Of a DNA stretch of 64,000 nt, positions 36,880-47,211 are shown piece by piece. How positions within the stretch are numbered: position 1 is the first letter of the stretch; each line of letters begins with the position of its first letter. The translations under genes and the position numbers were made by a program. The notes under the pieces were generated by a model. It saw nothing but the letters and a program-made list of their open reading frames with translations. It was not told the origin of the DNA and searched no databases. Source of the DNA: Aegilops tauschii subsp. strangulata. Its lineage: Eukaryota; Streptophyta; Magnoliopsida; Poales; Poaceae. The DNA is taken from assembly GCF_002575655.3 (NCBI RefSeq), contig NC_053040.3, forward strand, positions 152,211,148-152,275,147. The letters run 5' to 3'.

Positions 36880-38075
36880 TGTCGGAGTAAATGGCCACGG
36901 GTAGCCTAACCGACTCCCCTGGCTCTTTGAAAAATTATCAGGCCATTCGAGCCTTCAAGCATACAGAGCACAGGGCCGCCTTCCCCCGTCCGGCTATCCC
37001 CAGGGCCGACTACCAAAAGGCGACCCGGCCTCAGAAACCTTCCCCAAGAAAGCTACGAGATGGCCGAATCTAGGAAGCCGGCCCCAAGAGGACCGACTCC
37101 CAGAAGCCGGACATGAAGAAAGCCGACTCCCAGAAGCCGGCCAAGACTGCACCCACCAAGACTGCATCCACATAACGGTGATAAGACGGGGCGTGGCCGC
37201 AGTACAGCCCTCTACCCCCAAATCCCGAAGCAGGCATGGCCACAGGGCGCCGTACGGGTCAGCCACCTCCCCTCCGGCGCGGCACTGTAGCCATGTTGAC
37301 CTCGATGTCACCCACGACAGGCGCCAGTACGGCCCGCGGGCGGCGGGCCCCTTTAGCCAGAGAGACGCTCGAAGGCGGCCCGGCCTCCCCTAGTCGGCCA
37401 GGGGCGTAGCCGGCTCCCAATAGCCGGCTACCTCCCTCCCTTGAAACATGTGCCTCATTAAGGAGACAAGACGAGGTGAGGCTACAGTGAGAGCCCGCAA
37501 GGCGGCGGCACTGTAGCCACGCTTACCTCGACAAAGCCCTCGTCATCAGAGGCGAGGCAACAGTAACCAGCCGCCGACACGGCCCCCAAGCGGTGGGGCC
37601 GGCCTGTCGGCCAAGAGGCCGGCAGCCGGCGGGACCCACCGGTCGGCGGGCCCCAATGGCCGGCGGAGAAGCCGGCGAGCATAGACACTGACGGTTGGGA
37701 CCCGCGCCCAGCCGGATTACCATTGTACCCCTGGGGGTAGGCCTATATAAGCCCCCCGGGACACCCATGCAAAGGGTTGATCTCATAGAATTCACACACC
37801 ACATAGAGAGAAAAGGAGAGCTAGCCTTGCCCTTCTTCTTCCTCTAGCCAAACAGCTCGAGGAGCACTTGTAGCTACTTATATTGATCTAGTGATCATGC
37901 GGAGACCCCGCAGAGCAGGACTAGGGGTGTTATCTCCACGGAGAGCCCCGAACCTGGGTAAGATCCGCGGGCGTGCATGTCTTCGCCTTATCCCGTTTCC
38001 AGGCACCGGCGATGTCTTACTGGCTCCCACAATGATAAGCCACCCGTTGGCATATGTCGCACCTACCACCCGACA
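36880..38075 (+). repeat. Element E 5' LTR (1196 bp)
   Basis: Contains short repeats of CCGACTCCCAGAAGCCGG (37060-37145), one unit more than in the 3' LTR, and a TATATAAG promoter motif near 37743-37750. Otherwise nearly identical to 44542-45729. Confidence 0.93.
37743..37750 (+). promoter_or_regulatory. TATA box candidate in LTR of element E
   Basis: GGCCTATATAAGCCCCCC in the 5' LTR, repeated near 45396-45403 in the 3' LTR. Supports transcription on the plus strand. Confidence 0.6.
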
Positions 38076-38096
38076 TTTGGCGCCCACCGTGGGGCC
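38076..38096 (+). other. Primer binding site region of element E
   Basis: TTTGGCGCCCACCGTGGGG directly after the LTR, the TGGCGCC-type site seen in many grass Gypsy elements. I do not name the tRNA. Confidence 0.65.
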
Positions 38097-38099
38097 AGG

Positions 38100-38796
38100 T
38101 GCACCGTCGTCCAGAGACCTGTTCTGGACGGGAACCCTTTTTCTCCCCGGCGAGCGTAGCCAGCCTGCTACGCCCGATGGCGCTTGCCCCGACGCGCCGC
38201 AAGGCGTCGACGACGCCTGCGCGGCGAGCTGCCTCGCCGACCTTCTTGGCGAGACTCGCATCTCTGACGAGCCCGCGTCCGACGCGGGCATGGACTACCC
38301 CGAGAGCCGCCTCGTCAGCGTCCTCGACCAGCTTCACGTCTCCAGCGAGCTTGCTGTGGACTTGGAGTCGGTCGGCTCCACCGACCCGATGCTTGTCGAC
38401 TCCGACACGGCATCGCTCGACGCCTACCCCTCCGACGTGGTAGTCTTCGACAACCCTCTCCCTCGAGCTGACAGTGGCAGCAACGCTGTCACTGAGGTGC
38501 TGGTCATCAGTCACGTCGCCGACTCGGGCGAGAACGCCCACGACGCCCTACAAGCGGCGATGCATGACTTGTCCATCCCCATCCCGGCCGACGCCGACGC
38601 CGAGACTCTGGAGGCACGCCGCCTCGCCCTCATCACGGAGGGCCAGAAGATAGCCACCATGAGACGCCTCACCGAGGCTCACCAGCGTGAAGTCGACCGC
38701 GCCGCCTTTGGCACACCGCCTCATGGCTGGCCGAAGCGAGCCGGCCTCGTCAAGAAGCGCGGCGGCCTCATCGAGCCAGCATCTGACTGGACTTAG
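38100..38796 (+). pseudogene. Element E gag, N-terminal part
   Basis: Open frame through the LTR border to a TAG at 38794-38796; the true start is not obvious. Residues such as CLADLLGETRISDEP and ETLEARRLALITEGQKIATM resemble the N-terminal region of Tat-lineage gag. It is fused at about 38780 to integrase sequence in another frame by the internal deletion, so no capsid, zinc knuckle or protease remains. Confidence 0.55.
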
Positions 38797-39413
38797 TGTC
38801 CGTTTCCCACCCGCAGTCAAACGGCCAGGTCGAGCGAGCAAACGGCCTCATCCTCTCTGGCATCAAGCCCCGACTGGTTGTACCACTGGAGCGTTCGGCC
38901 GGCTGCTGGCTCGATGAGCTGCCGGCTGTCCTCTGGAGTCTGCGTACTACCCCAAACAAGTCAACCGGCTTCACCCCGTTCTTCCTTGTATATGGTGCCG
39001 AGGCCGTCATCCCAACTGGCATCGAGTTTGACTCGCCTCGGGTCACCATGTACACGGAGGCAGAGGCCAAGGAAGCACGAGAAGACGGCGTCGACCTGCT
39101 GGAAGAAGGCCGGCTGTTAGCACTCAGCCGGTCCGCCATCTACCAGCAGGGTTTGCGCCGTTACCACAACCGGAAGGTCAAGCCAAGATCCTTCCAAGAG
39201 GGCGACCTTGTGCTCCGGCTGATCCAGCGAACAGCCGGCCAGCACAAGCTCTCGGCCCCTTGGGAAGGCCCTTTCGTCGTCAGCAAGGCACTAGGCAACG
39301 ACTCCTACTACCTGATCGACGCACAGAAGCCAAGAGCGCGCAAGAGGGATGATTCCGGCAAGGAGACGGAACGACCATGGAACGCCAACCTCCTGAGAAG
39401 ATTTTACAGTTAA
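38796..39413 (+). pseudogene. Element E integrase, C-terminal part
   Basis: 205 codons. SHPQSNGQVERANGLILSGI carries the catalytic Glu of Gypsy integrase. LPAVLWSLRTTPNKSTGFTP and YGAEAVIP follow, and the C-terminal GPY/F-like module is APWEGPFVVSKAL. It ends ANLLRRFYS. No chromodomain. The first Met is internal to the domain; the catalytic core upstream is deleted. Confidence 0.88.
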
Positions 39414-40129
39414 AAGCAGTATGTATCATGCTACCTTTTTGTATTAAGTACGAGACAATGGGCCCCCCGAGGCGCACTCGGGGACTGCCCTCCTTTATCT
39501 ATGAATGACGAGTGTCATACTCATGAATGTATTATTACATTTGATTTTCTATCTGGCACCGGGTTTGACTAGTCGGCCCGGGGACTGGCCGCCTTAAGTT
39601 ATATTAAAAGTTCTACCTGAAGTCAGACAAGTAGTGTGCCAGCACCCGAGCCCTCTCTTATTGTAAGTCGCAGCTCGAAGAACCGACTGTCCGACTGGCA
39701 AGAGCCAAAGGCAGAAAGGATGCCCACACGAAAAACGGCTAAGGACTAACGAACTTATATAACGCAAGCCGGCCTCCAGCCACGCCTACCGGCTGACCAA
39801 ACAGCCGGCTTCCCAGTCACTTCGCTACAATCCAACAAAGCTTGAGTACTTGCCCTCCCAACCGGCCAAGCACTTCTCCAGCCACAGACTGCAGAGCAGC
39901 TGTCCGGCTGGGAAGGCGGCAACCAAGGGAGGGCGGCAAAGGAAACAGCCAAAGGATGAAAAGCAAAGAACAAGGGAAAGCCAAACGCATGCATAATTAT
40001 ATTTACACATAAGGCCTTCAACAGGCCGGCAGTCAATATAGTTCGAATACACCCCCAGTGGGTGGAATTGTGCAAACTTAAAAAAATACTGTTCCAAGAG
40101 TAGTAAAACAGGAAAGTAGATGCAGCAGA
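39414..40129. other. Element E noncoding region between integrase and antisense gene
   Basis: No gene supported. Contains GCCGGC-rich segments and the likely 3' end region of the antisense gene. Short minus-strand frames here lack domain signal. Confidence 0.6.
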
Positions 40130-40923
40130 TTAGACTAAGGGCGCAGCAGGGGAGCCGGGCTGGTCGGTGGAGACGGCGGCGCCGGCTGGAGGAGTGGCCG
40201 GCTGGCGAGTCTTGGCTTGATCATCGCCGGCTGCAGGCGCTGCGCCCACGCGTGCCTTGTTGCTGGAGGCAGGGTCAAGCTGAGGCTGACCGGCCGCTCC
40301 ACCATCTGGCACGACGTCTTCACCCTCCTCCTCCTCCTCCTCCTCGCCCTCGTCGCTGGAGTCGATCTCCTCCGCCGAGTCCTCGCCATCTGCCTGGTTC
40401 AGCCCGAACTACTCCTCCGGCTGGGCAACGCCGTTGTCGTCTACCTCAGGAGCAAAGGCGCTGGTGTCGGTGTAGTCGGCGATCGCCGAGGCTCGCTGGA
40501 TGATAGCCGGCCGCACCGGCTTCAGCTCCGTGTCGGCCTCCTGCCGCCAGGTGGCCAGCTGGTCCAAACTCAGCTCGAGATACCAGGCCTTGACGAACTC
40601 CAGCGCCCGCCTGGCGCCGGACCGAGCCGCAGAAGCCTTCCAGGCCTCGAAGCGGCCGGCCGCCACCTCCAGCCAGTCGACAGTCCGACTGGGGGTGCGG
40701 GGAATCACCTCACCAGGCCAGAGAGCGGCCAACACCTGCGCCCCAACACGCTGAAGCCGGCGGAGTATGCGGTGAGCTGGCTAGAGGCGGGCTTGAATTG
40801 CCAAGAGCTGTTCCTCCAGCGACCGGCGAGCGTTCGTCGCGATCTCGGCGCCAGCCTGCCTTTGTGCCTCGCGGTGGGCCTCGACGACCTGGTTGGCGGC
40901 AGTAGAGTAGCCAGGGAAGTACT
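40130..40923 (-). pseudogene. Antisense gene of element E, exon 6 (last)
   Basis: Starts after the acceptor TTGCGCAG and runs in frame to a stop at 40130. Conserved stretch EVIPRTPSRTVDWLEVAAG, then ASAIADYTDTSAFAPEVDD, and a Glu/Asp-rich tail near 40340-40380. Two premature stops break it: TAG at 40781-40783 (expected Gln) and TAG at 40409-40411 (expected Trp). Phase agrees with exon 5. Confidence 0.75.
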
Positions 40924-41021
40924 CTGCGCAAGAAAGAAAGAGAAAGAAGAGAAAAATACCAAGTCAGAAAATGAACCAAACGGCAAGCGGCAGGCAAGGG
41001 ACGAAGAAGAGGGCGGCCTAC

Positions 41022-41288
41022 CGTCAACCAAGTCTTCGATCTGCCCGTAGCCGTTGATCAACGACTGCCTCGCCTCGGCCCAGCTTGCCACCTCTGTCTC
41101 ATATTCGGCTTGGAGGGCGGGCTCGCTGTCCTGCACCTCCTTCAGGGCCGCCTTATGGCTCTCCTCCTGGTCGGCCAGCCTCTTGGCCAGGCAGTCACGC
41201 TCCTGGGCCAAGGCGTCAAACTCGGCCTCCTTAGCGCGAAGGGCGGCCTGAGTCCCACCCAGCCGCTCCCTCAGTTTGGCGTTGGCCG
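41022..41288 (-). pseudogene. Antisense gene of element E, exon 5
   Basis: Bounded by acceptor CTGCAG and donor GTAGGC. Encodes a coiled coil (LRERLGGTQAALRAKEAEFD). Intron 5 (40924-41021) is 98 bp with a pyrimidine-rich 3' end. Phases match on both sides. Confidence 0.75.
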
Positions 41289-41441
41289 CTGCAGGCATGG
41301 CAGAGAAGGAAGAAGCAATAAGGAAGAAGTCGTCAAGAAAGATCTAACCCGAATGCTCAGCAGTCGGCCCGAATCTCGGGGACTACACCCAGTGGGTGCG
41401 CTGACGTGCCCCCACATGAGAAAAAAAGATGAAGCACTTAC

Positions 41442-41526
41442 CAGGGCTCTCAGATAGATCAGCATTCTTCTGGGTCAGCTCCCGAGCCTGGGAGTTGAAG
41501 GCAGCCGCGCGGAGGTTGTGGTAGTC
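41442..41526 (-). pseudogene. Antisense gene of element E, exon 4
   Basis: 85-nt exon (DYHNLRAAAFNSQARELTQ) between acceptor TTGCAG and donor GTAAGT. Continues the coiled-coil region; phase fits exons 3 and 5. Confidence 0.75.
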
Positions 41527-41699
41527 CTGCAAGTCAGGCAGAGAAGCGAATGAGAACAAGATAGCAAGCAAAGCCCGCTAAGAAGTTTCAAGACGCCTGC
41601 TCAGCAGCCGACTCGGAGCTCGGGGGCTACACCCAGTGGGTGCGCTGACGCGCCCCACGGAAGAAACCAAGGTTAAAAAGCAAAAACGGGAAGACTTAC

Positions 41700-42416
41700 C
41701 CGAATGGCCGCTCGCGTCACGAGGAACTCGTCATTGTATTTCCTCAGCACCGCGGCCTGGGACTGAAGCCGGTTCCAGACTTCCTGCGCCGCCACATTCA
41801 CCACGGCCGTCCCTCCACCCGGCGTCCACCCCGAGCTGGCGCTGGCCGCCTCCACGTCCCGGGCCAACGAGCCGGAGCCCGCGGCCTTCTGCGGGTCCGA
41901 AGTGGCCTTCCCCGCGCGCTGGCGCGATGGCGACTGGACCACCAGGTCCGTCCTCGCAGCCGGCTCACCCCCAGCCGGTTGTGCCGGCGGCACATTAGGC
42001 CGGCTGCCTTGGGCCACCCCAGTCGGCGAGGCCGGTGCCGCCTCCCTCTCCGGGACGACGATGTCGTCCTCCCTCTCCAACCCCGGCAGGTCGCCGCCGG
42101 CTTCCTTCGGTGGGGGCTCCAGGACCTCGGGCGCCGCGACACGCAGAGGGGTGACAAGCAAGGCCCCCTCCGCTGTCGCCGCGGCCGCAGCCTCAGCTTG
42201 GGCCTTGGCTGCCGCGTCGGCATGCGCCTTCGCCGACTCCTCCTCCTCCTGTGCCGCCTTGGCGGCAGCCGCCCTCAGCTCCTCCGCCTCTCCCGCGCAT
42301 TTCGCTCCGTCGCCGCCTGAAGCTCGGCACGGGGGTCCACACGGCGGGTGCTCCCGGATCCTCCCGGCGATCCAACCACGGAGGCGGCAGCAACCCGCTC
42401 AAGAGAAAGCGGAGCC
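41700..42416 (-). pseudogene. Antisense gene of element E, exon 3
   Basis: From acceptor AATCAG to donor GTAAGT. Ala/Glu/Pro-rich (KAAQEEEESAKAHADAAAK) and ends AAVLRKYNDEFLVTRAAIR. A small deletion near 42280 shifts the frame; before and after it the phases fit exons 2 and 4. Confidence 0.75.
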
Positions 42417-42494
42417 CTGATTTTTGAGAAAGGGCAAGGATTCAGAAATCTACAAAGAAAAGAAGAAAGAGTACGCAAAAGAGTATAAACTTAC

Positions 42495-42919
42495 GCTGAC
42501 ACCGTCTGCGGCTGCTTCACCACCTTGCGGAAGCGGGCCGCCTTCGCGGCCGCCTCATCCCGCCTGGTCGCCGCCGCCCCGCCCTTGGGCTTCTTCGGCC
42601 GACTGCCGAACAAGCCCGACGCGGCCCGGCGCTTCTGCCCGTCGCCCCGAGCAGGCGGCGCGGCGGAGGAGCCCGCGCCACGGCCAGATGCCGGCTGGCG
42701 GCGCGGGACGATTTTCGCCTCGTCGTCATCCGGCCAGTCGTTGAAGCTGACTCCAAGCCCGGAGCCGCCAGCTTCACCGCCGGCTTCGCTGCCACCCGCC
42801 TCGGTGTTTTCGTCCATGGCGGCCGCCCCCAAGTCATGGTCCTCCAGGTCATGCTCCGCCCGGTCAGGGAGAAATCGGCGATCCGCCTCCAACCCGGACG
42901 CAGGTCGAAGGAGAGGGCT
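42495..42919 (-). pseudogene. Antisense gene of element E, exon 2
   Basis: From acceptor TTGGCAG to donor GTAAGT. Hydrophilic, with VSFNDWPDDDEAKIVPRR and a basic segment KKPKGG that could be a nuclear signal. No stop within the frame; phase 0 in, phase 2 out, matching exon 3. Confidence 0.78.
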
Positions 42920-43004
42920 CTGCCAAGACGTGCCGACTGGTCAGAGTCGGCCAAGAAAAACTCGGCAACAAAACTAAGAGAAGAAAGGGTAAAAGAGAGC
43001 ATAC

Positions 43005-43892
43005 CGTAGGCGGAGGATGTGCACGGGAGTATGGCTCCTTGCCAAATCGCCACTCTGCGGAGAGCTTGCAGTTCGCAAGATAATTCACCATATGAGCCAC
43101 CTCGTCGTGCGGCATATCCTTGGTGCACATCCGACTCGGATCGAGTTGGCCGCTCATCTGACAGATCAGGTGAGGGCGGCTTTGAAGCGGAAGCACCCGG
43201 CGCGCGACGAAGGCGGCCAGCAAGTCGGACCCAGTCAGGCCCTCCGACAGGATCATCACCCGGAGTCGGGCGACGGCCGCGGCTCCAGCCTGCGACAGCG
43301 TCATGGCCCGATAGGACCACTGGGGCCGCCTCCCAGCCGGCGGGCTGGCTACGTAAGCTGGCAAGTTGACGTAGTTGCCTTGCGGGGCGACGTTCCTCAC
43401 ATAGAAATACGACTTCTGCCAGAGCTTCACCGACTGGATCAGCGTGATGAAGGGGAAGGGGTTATCGGCCGCCGGCCTCCGCATCGCGATGAAGGCGCCG
43501 CTCTGAGCCGGCACGCCCTGCATGCGGGTGCCGAGCTTAGATTGGAATAACTCCCCCCAGAGCTCGAGGGTGGGGAGAACGCCAAGAAAGCCTTCGCACA
43601 GGGTGACGAAGGCAGACAGCAGCACCACCGTGTTCGGAGTGAGGTGGTGCGGCTGGAGTTGATAGAAGTCGAGGAAGGAGCGGAAGAAAGTGCTCGCCGG
43701 CAGGCCGAGGCCGCGCAGGAAGTGCGAGCGGAAGACTACCCGCTCGCCTGCCTCCAGCGCCGGCGTGATCTCCTTCTCCGGCGTGAGACGGACCCGCACC
43801 TGGTCCTTGCCGGGCAACCGCCGCGTCTTGCGGAGGAAGTCGATGTGGTCCATATGGACGAGGGAGCCGTCCCAGTCCCCGCCATACTGCAT
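43005..43892 (-). CDS. Antisense gene of element E, exon 1 ('putative gypsy type transposon' domain)
   Basis: 296 intact codons from ATG at 43892 in a perfect Kozak context (GCCACCATGC) to donor GTATGC. The domain around residues 60-190 (LGLPASTFFRSFLDFYQLQP, HHLTPNTVVLLSAFVTLCEG, LWQKSYFYVRN) matches my memory of the family named 'putative gypsy type transposon' (Pfam Transposase_28), typically encoded antisense between integrase and 3' LTR in Tat-lineage elements. Function unknown; no transposase activity has been shown to my knowledge. Intron 1 spans 42920-43004. Downstream exons carry stops, so the whole gene is likely non-functional although exon 1 is clean. Confidence 0.8.
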
Positions 43893-44084
43893 GGTGGCGA
43901 CAAGCTAACGAGGAAGAGTGCGACAGCGGAGAAAGCACGGCCCTGCGACGGCAAAGCTGCGGGACGGAGTGAAGATTGGTGGGACGCCGCGGCGGCGAGG
44001 CGCTGCTGCGAGGGAAAGCAGGAGGAAGAAGATGGCGGAGAAGAGAAGAGCGTGCGAGCGTTTGCTGCTTCCCCTCCTCCCCCT

Positions 44085-44092
44085 ACTTATAG
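44085..44092 (-). promoter_or_regulatory. TATA-like box of the antisense gene
   Basis: The minus strand reads CTATAAGT, about 190 bp before the exon 1 ATG, followed by a purine-rich leader. It suggests the antisense gene has its own promoter, independent of the LTR. Confidence 0.45.
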
Positions 44093-44541
44093 CCTCATGC
44101 GGCAAAGCCGAGGAGGCGAGGCGTGGGGAGGAACGTGGGATTAACTGCGCCCACTCCCCCACGTCCCGCGATTATTACGCCCTAACAGCATGCAGAAACC
44201 GCCGCCGGAAGACGTGCGGACAGCTCTGGGCCACAGGGGATCGACGCCTGGGCCTAGGCGTAGGAGTGGTGGGCCCCCGGCCTGCGGCGACGTCCTGTCG
44301 CACGCGTGGGTTGGCAGGCTTTTTTTAGCCGGAGGATGCCACGTGGTTCGCAGACGGTGAGCGGCCGGCCCACGGCCCGGCGCACGCGCCAACAGACTCC
44401 CGCCTTCCGACTTTAGAAATTTCGCCAAGACGGCGCACCCAACCGAAGCCGGCTCCTAGCTGCAGGCTCGTCAAGATAAGAAGCTGATCGAGCTTCTCGA
44501 CCTCCTCTCAGCCTCGAAGCCCAACCAGCTTCGAGGACTAC
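44093..44541. other. Element E noncoding 3' region before the 3' LTR
   Basis: Upstream region of the antisense gene and the run-up to the 3' LTR. No clear polypurine tract: the bases before the LTR read TTCGAGGACTAC. No gene seen. Confidence 0.5.
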
Positions 44542-45729
44542 TGTCGGAGTAAATGGCCACGAGTAGCCTAACCGACTCCCCCTGGCTCTTCGAAAAATTA
44601 TCAGGCCATTCGAGCCTTCAAGCATACAGAGCACAGGGCCGCCTTCCCCCGGCCGGCTACCCCAGGGCCGACTACCAGAAGGTGACCCGGCCTCAGAAAC
44701 CTTCCCCAAGAAAGCTACGAGATGGCCGACTCCAGGAAGCCGGCCCCAAGAGGACCGACCGGCCATGAAGAAAGCCGACTCCCAGAAGCCGGCCAAGACT
44801 GCACCCACCAAGACTGCATCCACATAACGGTGATAAGACGGGGCGTGGCCGCAGTATAGCCCTCTACCCCCGAATCCCGAAGCAGGCATGGCCACAGGGC
44901 GCCGTACGGGTCAGCCACCTCCCCTCCGGCGTGGCACTGTAGCCATGTTGACCTCGATGTCACCCACGACAGGCGCCAGTACGGCCCGCGGGCGGCGGGC
45001 CCCTTTAGCCAGAGAGACGCTCGAAGGCGGCCCGGCCTCCCCTAGTCGGCCAGGGGCGTAGCCGGCTCCCAATAGCCGGCTACCTCCCTCCCTCGAAACA
45101 TGTGCCTCATTAAGGAGACAAGACGAGGTGAGGCTACAGTGAGAGCCCGCAAGGTGGCGGCACTGTAGCCACGCTTACCTCGACAAAGCCCTCGTCATCA
45201 GAGGCGAGGCAACAGTAACCAGCCGCCGACACGGCCCCCAAGCGGTGGGGCCGGCCTGTCGGCCAAGAGGCCAGCAGCCGGCGGGACCCACCGGTCGGCG
45301 GGCCCCAATGGCCGGTGGAGAAGCCGACGAGCATAGACACTGACGGCTGGGACCTGCGCCCAGCCGGATTACCATTGTACCCCTGGGGGGTAGGCCTATA
45401 TAAGCCCCCCGGGACACCCATGCAAAGGGTTGATCTCATAGAATTTCACACACCACATAGAGAGAAAAGGAGAGCTAGCCTTGCCCTTCTTCTTCCTCTA
45501 GCCAAACAGCTCGAGGAGCACTTGTAGCTACTTATATTGATGTAGTGATCATGCGGAGACCCCGCAGAGCAGGACTAGGGGTGTTATCTCCACGGAGAGC
45601 CCCGAACCTGGGTAAGATCCGCCGGCGTGCATGTCTTCGCCTTATCCCGTTTCCAGGCACCGGCGATGTCTTACTGGCTCCCACAATGATAAGCCACCCG
45701 TTGGCATATGTCGCACCTACCACCCGACA
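44542..45729 (+). repeat. Element E 3' LTR (1188 bp)
   Basis: Matches the 5' LTR with few substitutions and a deletion of about 20 bp near 44758. Ends ACCCGACA, then ACGGG. Confidence 0.93.
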
Positions 45730-45734
45730 ACGGG

Positions 45735-45893
45735 TCTTGCACCTAGCGGTGCTTCCAGGACGTAATTCTTCTGTGCAGCAATTAGGATAATCCTCAAGTT
45801 ACGGACCCAGTCCACGTAGTTGCTACCATCATCTTTCAACTTAGCTTTATCTAGGAACACATTAAAATTCAAGGGAACGGTAGCACGGGCCAT
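45735..45893 (-). pseudogene. Element D gag, N-terminus
   Basis: ATG at 45893 opens MARATVPLNFNVFLDKAKL, the usual start of Angela-type gag, and the frame runs to the E insertion at 45734. The gag continues at 36874 on the other side of E. Confidence 0.85.
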
Positions 45894-47097
45894 TGATCTA
45901 CAACAACATAGATATACAAAAACTATGAGGTACTAAGTTCATGATAAATTAAAGTTCAATTAATCATATTACTTAAGAACTCCCACTTAGATAGACATCT
46001 CTCTAGTCATCTAAATGATCACATGATCCATATCAACTAAACCATGTCCGATCATCACGTGAGATGGAGTAGTTTTCAATGGTGAACATTACTATGTTGA
46101 TCATATCTACTATATGATTCACGTTCGACCTTTCGGTCTCAGTGTTCTGAGGCCATATGTACATATGCTAGGCTCGTGAAGTTTAACCTGAGTATTCTGC
46201 ATGTGCAAAACTGGCTTGCACCCGTTGTATGTGAACGTAGAGCTTATCACACCCGATCATCACGTGGTGTCTCAGCACGACGAACTATAGCAACGGTGCA
46301 TACTCAGGGAGAACACTTATACCTTGAAATTTAGTGAGGGATCATCTTATAATGCTACCACCATACTAAGCAAAATAAGATGCATAAAGGATAAACATCA
46401 CATGCAATCAAAATATGTGACATGGTATGGCCATCATCATCTTGTCACCGGCTTGACACCTTGATCTCCATTGTCACCGGCTTGACACCTTGATCTCCAT
46501 TGTAGCGTCATTGTTGTCTCGCCAACTATTGCTCCCACAACTATCGCTACCGCTTAGTGATAAAGTAAAGCAATTACATGGCGATTGCATTTCGTACAAT
46601 AAAGCGACAACCATAAGGCTCCTGCCAGTTGCCGATAACTTTTACAAAACATGATCATCTCATACAAAAATTTATATCTCATCACGTCTTGACCATATCA
46701 CATCACAACATGCCCTGCAAAAACAAGTTAGACGTCCTCTACTTTGTTGTTGAAAGTTTTACGTGGCTGCTACGGGCTTCTAGCAAGAACCGTTCTTACC
46801 TACGTATCAAAACCACAACGATTTTTCGTCAAGTGTGTTGTTTTAACCTTCAAGAAGGACCGGCCGTAGTCAAACTCGATTCAACTAAAGTTGGAGAAAC
46901 AGACACCCGCCAGCCACCTATGTGTGAAGCACATCGGTAGAACTAGTCTCATGAACGCGGTCATGTAATGTCAGTCCGGGCCGCTTCATCCAACAATACC
47001 TCCAAATCAAAGTAAGACGTTGGTGGTAAGCAGTATGACTATTATCGCCCACAACTTTTTGTGTTCTACTCGTGCATATCATCTACGCATAGACCTG
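45894..47097 (-). other. Element D 5' leader
   Basis: 1.2 kb untranslated leader between primer site and gag. It contains a 29-bp tandem duplication (46442-46499). Small frames in it are not supported as genes. Confidence 0.75.
46442..46499. repeat. 29-bp tandem repeat, two copies
   Basis: TTGTCACCGGCTTGACACCT... repeated without mismatch at 46442-46470 and 46471-46499 in D's leader. Confidence 0.9.
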
Positions 47098-47109
47098 GCT
47101 CTGATGCCA
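47098..47109 (-). other. Primer binding site of element D (tRNA-Met type)
   Basis: The minus strand reads TGGCATCAGAGC next to the 5' LTR, one base off the usual TGGTATCAGAGC. Confidence 0.8.
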
Positions 47110-47110
47110 C

Positions 47111-47211
47111 TTTTGGGGAACGTAGAATGCAATTTCAAAAAATTTCCTACGATCACGCAAGATCTATCTAGGAGAAGCATAGCAACAAGACGGGGAGAGT
47201 GTGTCCACGTA
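47111..47211 (-). repeat. Element D 5' LTR, first piece (101 bp)
   Basis: Matches the left end of the 3' LTR at 16788 (GGGCAACGTAGCATGCAATT versus GGGGAACGTAGAATGCAATT). Cut at 47211 by element F; continues at 57394. Confidence 0.9.

Larger units (their letters stand above)
36880..45729 (+). mobile_element. Gypsy element E, Tat/Retand type, pol-deleted, TSD ACGGG
   Basis: Two LTRs (36880-38075 and 44542-45729) starting TGTCGGAGTAAATGG and ending ACCACCCGACA, flanked by ACGGG at 36875-36879 and 45730-45734 (perfect). The inside keeps a gag 5' part, then jumps to the C-terminal integrase, so protease, reverse transcriptase, RNase H and the integrase N-terminus are deleted. A multi-exon antisense gene fills 40130-43892. 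GC-rich throughout, in contrast to its host element D. Confidence 0.93.

Noticed and set aside
37891..38100. Start of the 301-codon frame at 37891 as a gene start
   Set aside because: The first 60 codons are LTR sequence and appear again at 45545; gag must start after the primer site.
40135..44428. Many overlapping plus-strand frames in element E (for example 40217-41050, 41902-42420)
   Set aside because: Shadows of the GC-rich antisense exons; no domains and no splice logic on the plus strand.
46442..46499. Possible CRISPR-like repeat
   Set aside because: Only two adjacent 29-bp copies without spacers in a eukaryotic retrotransposon leader.
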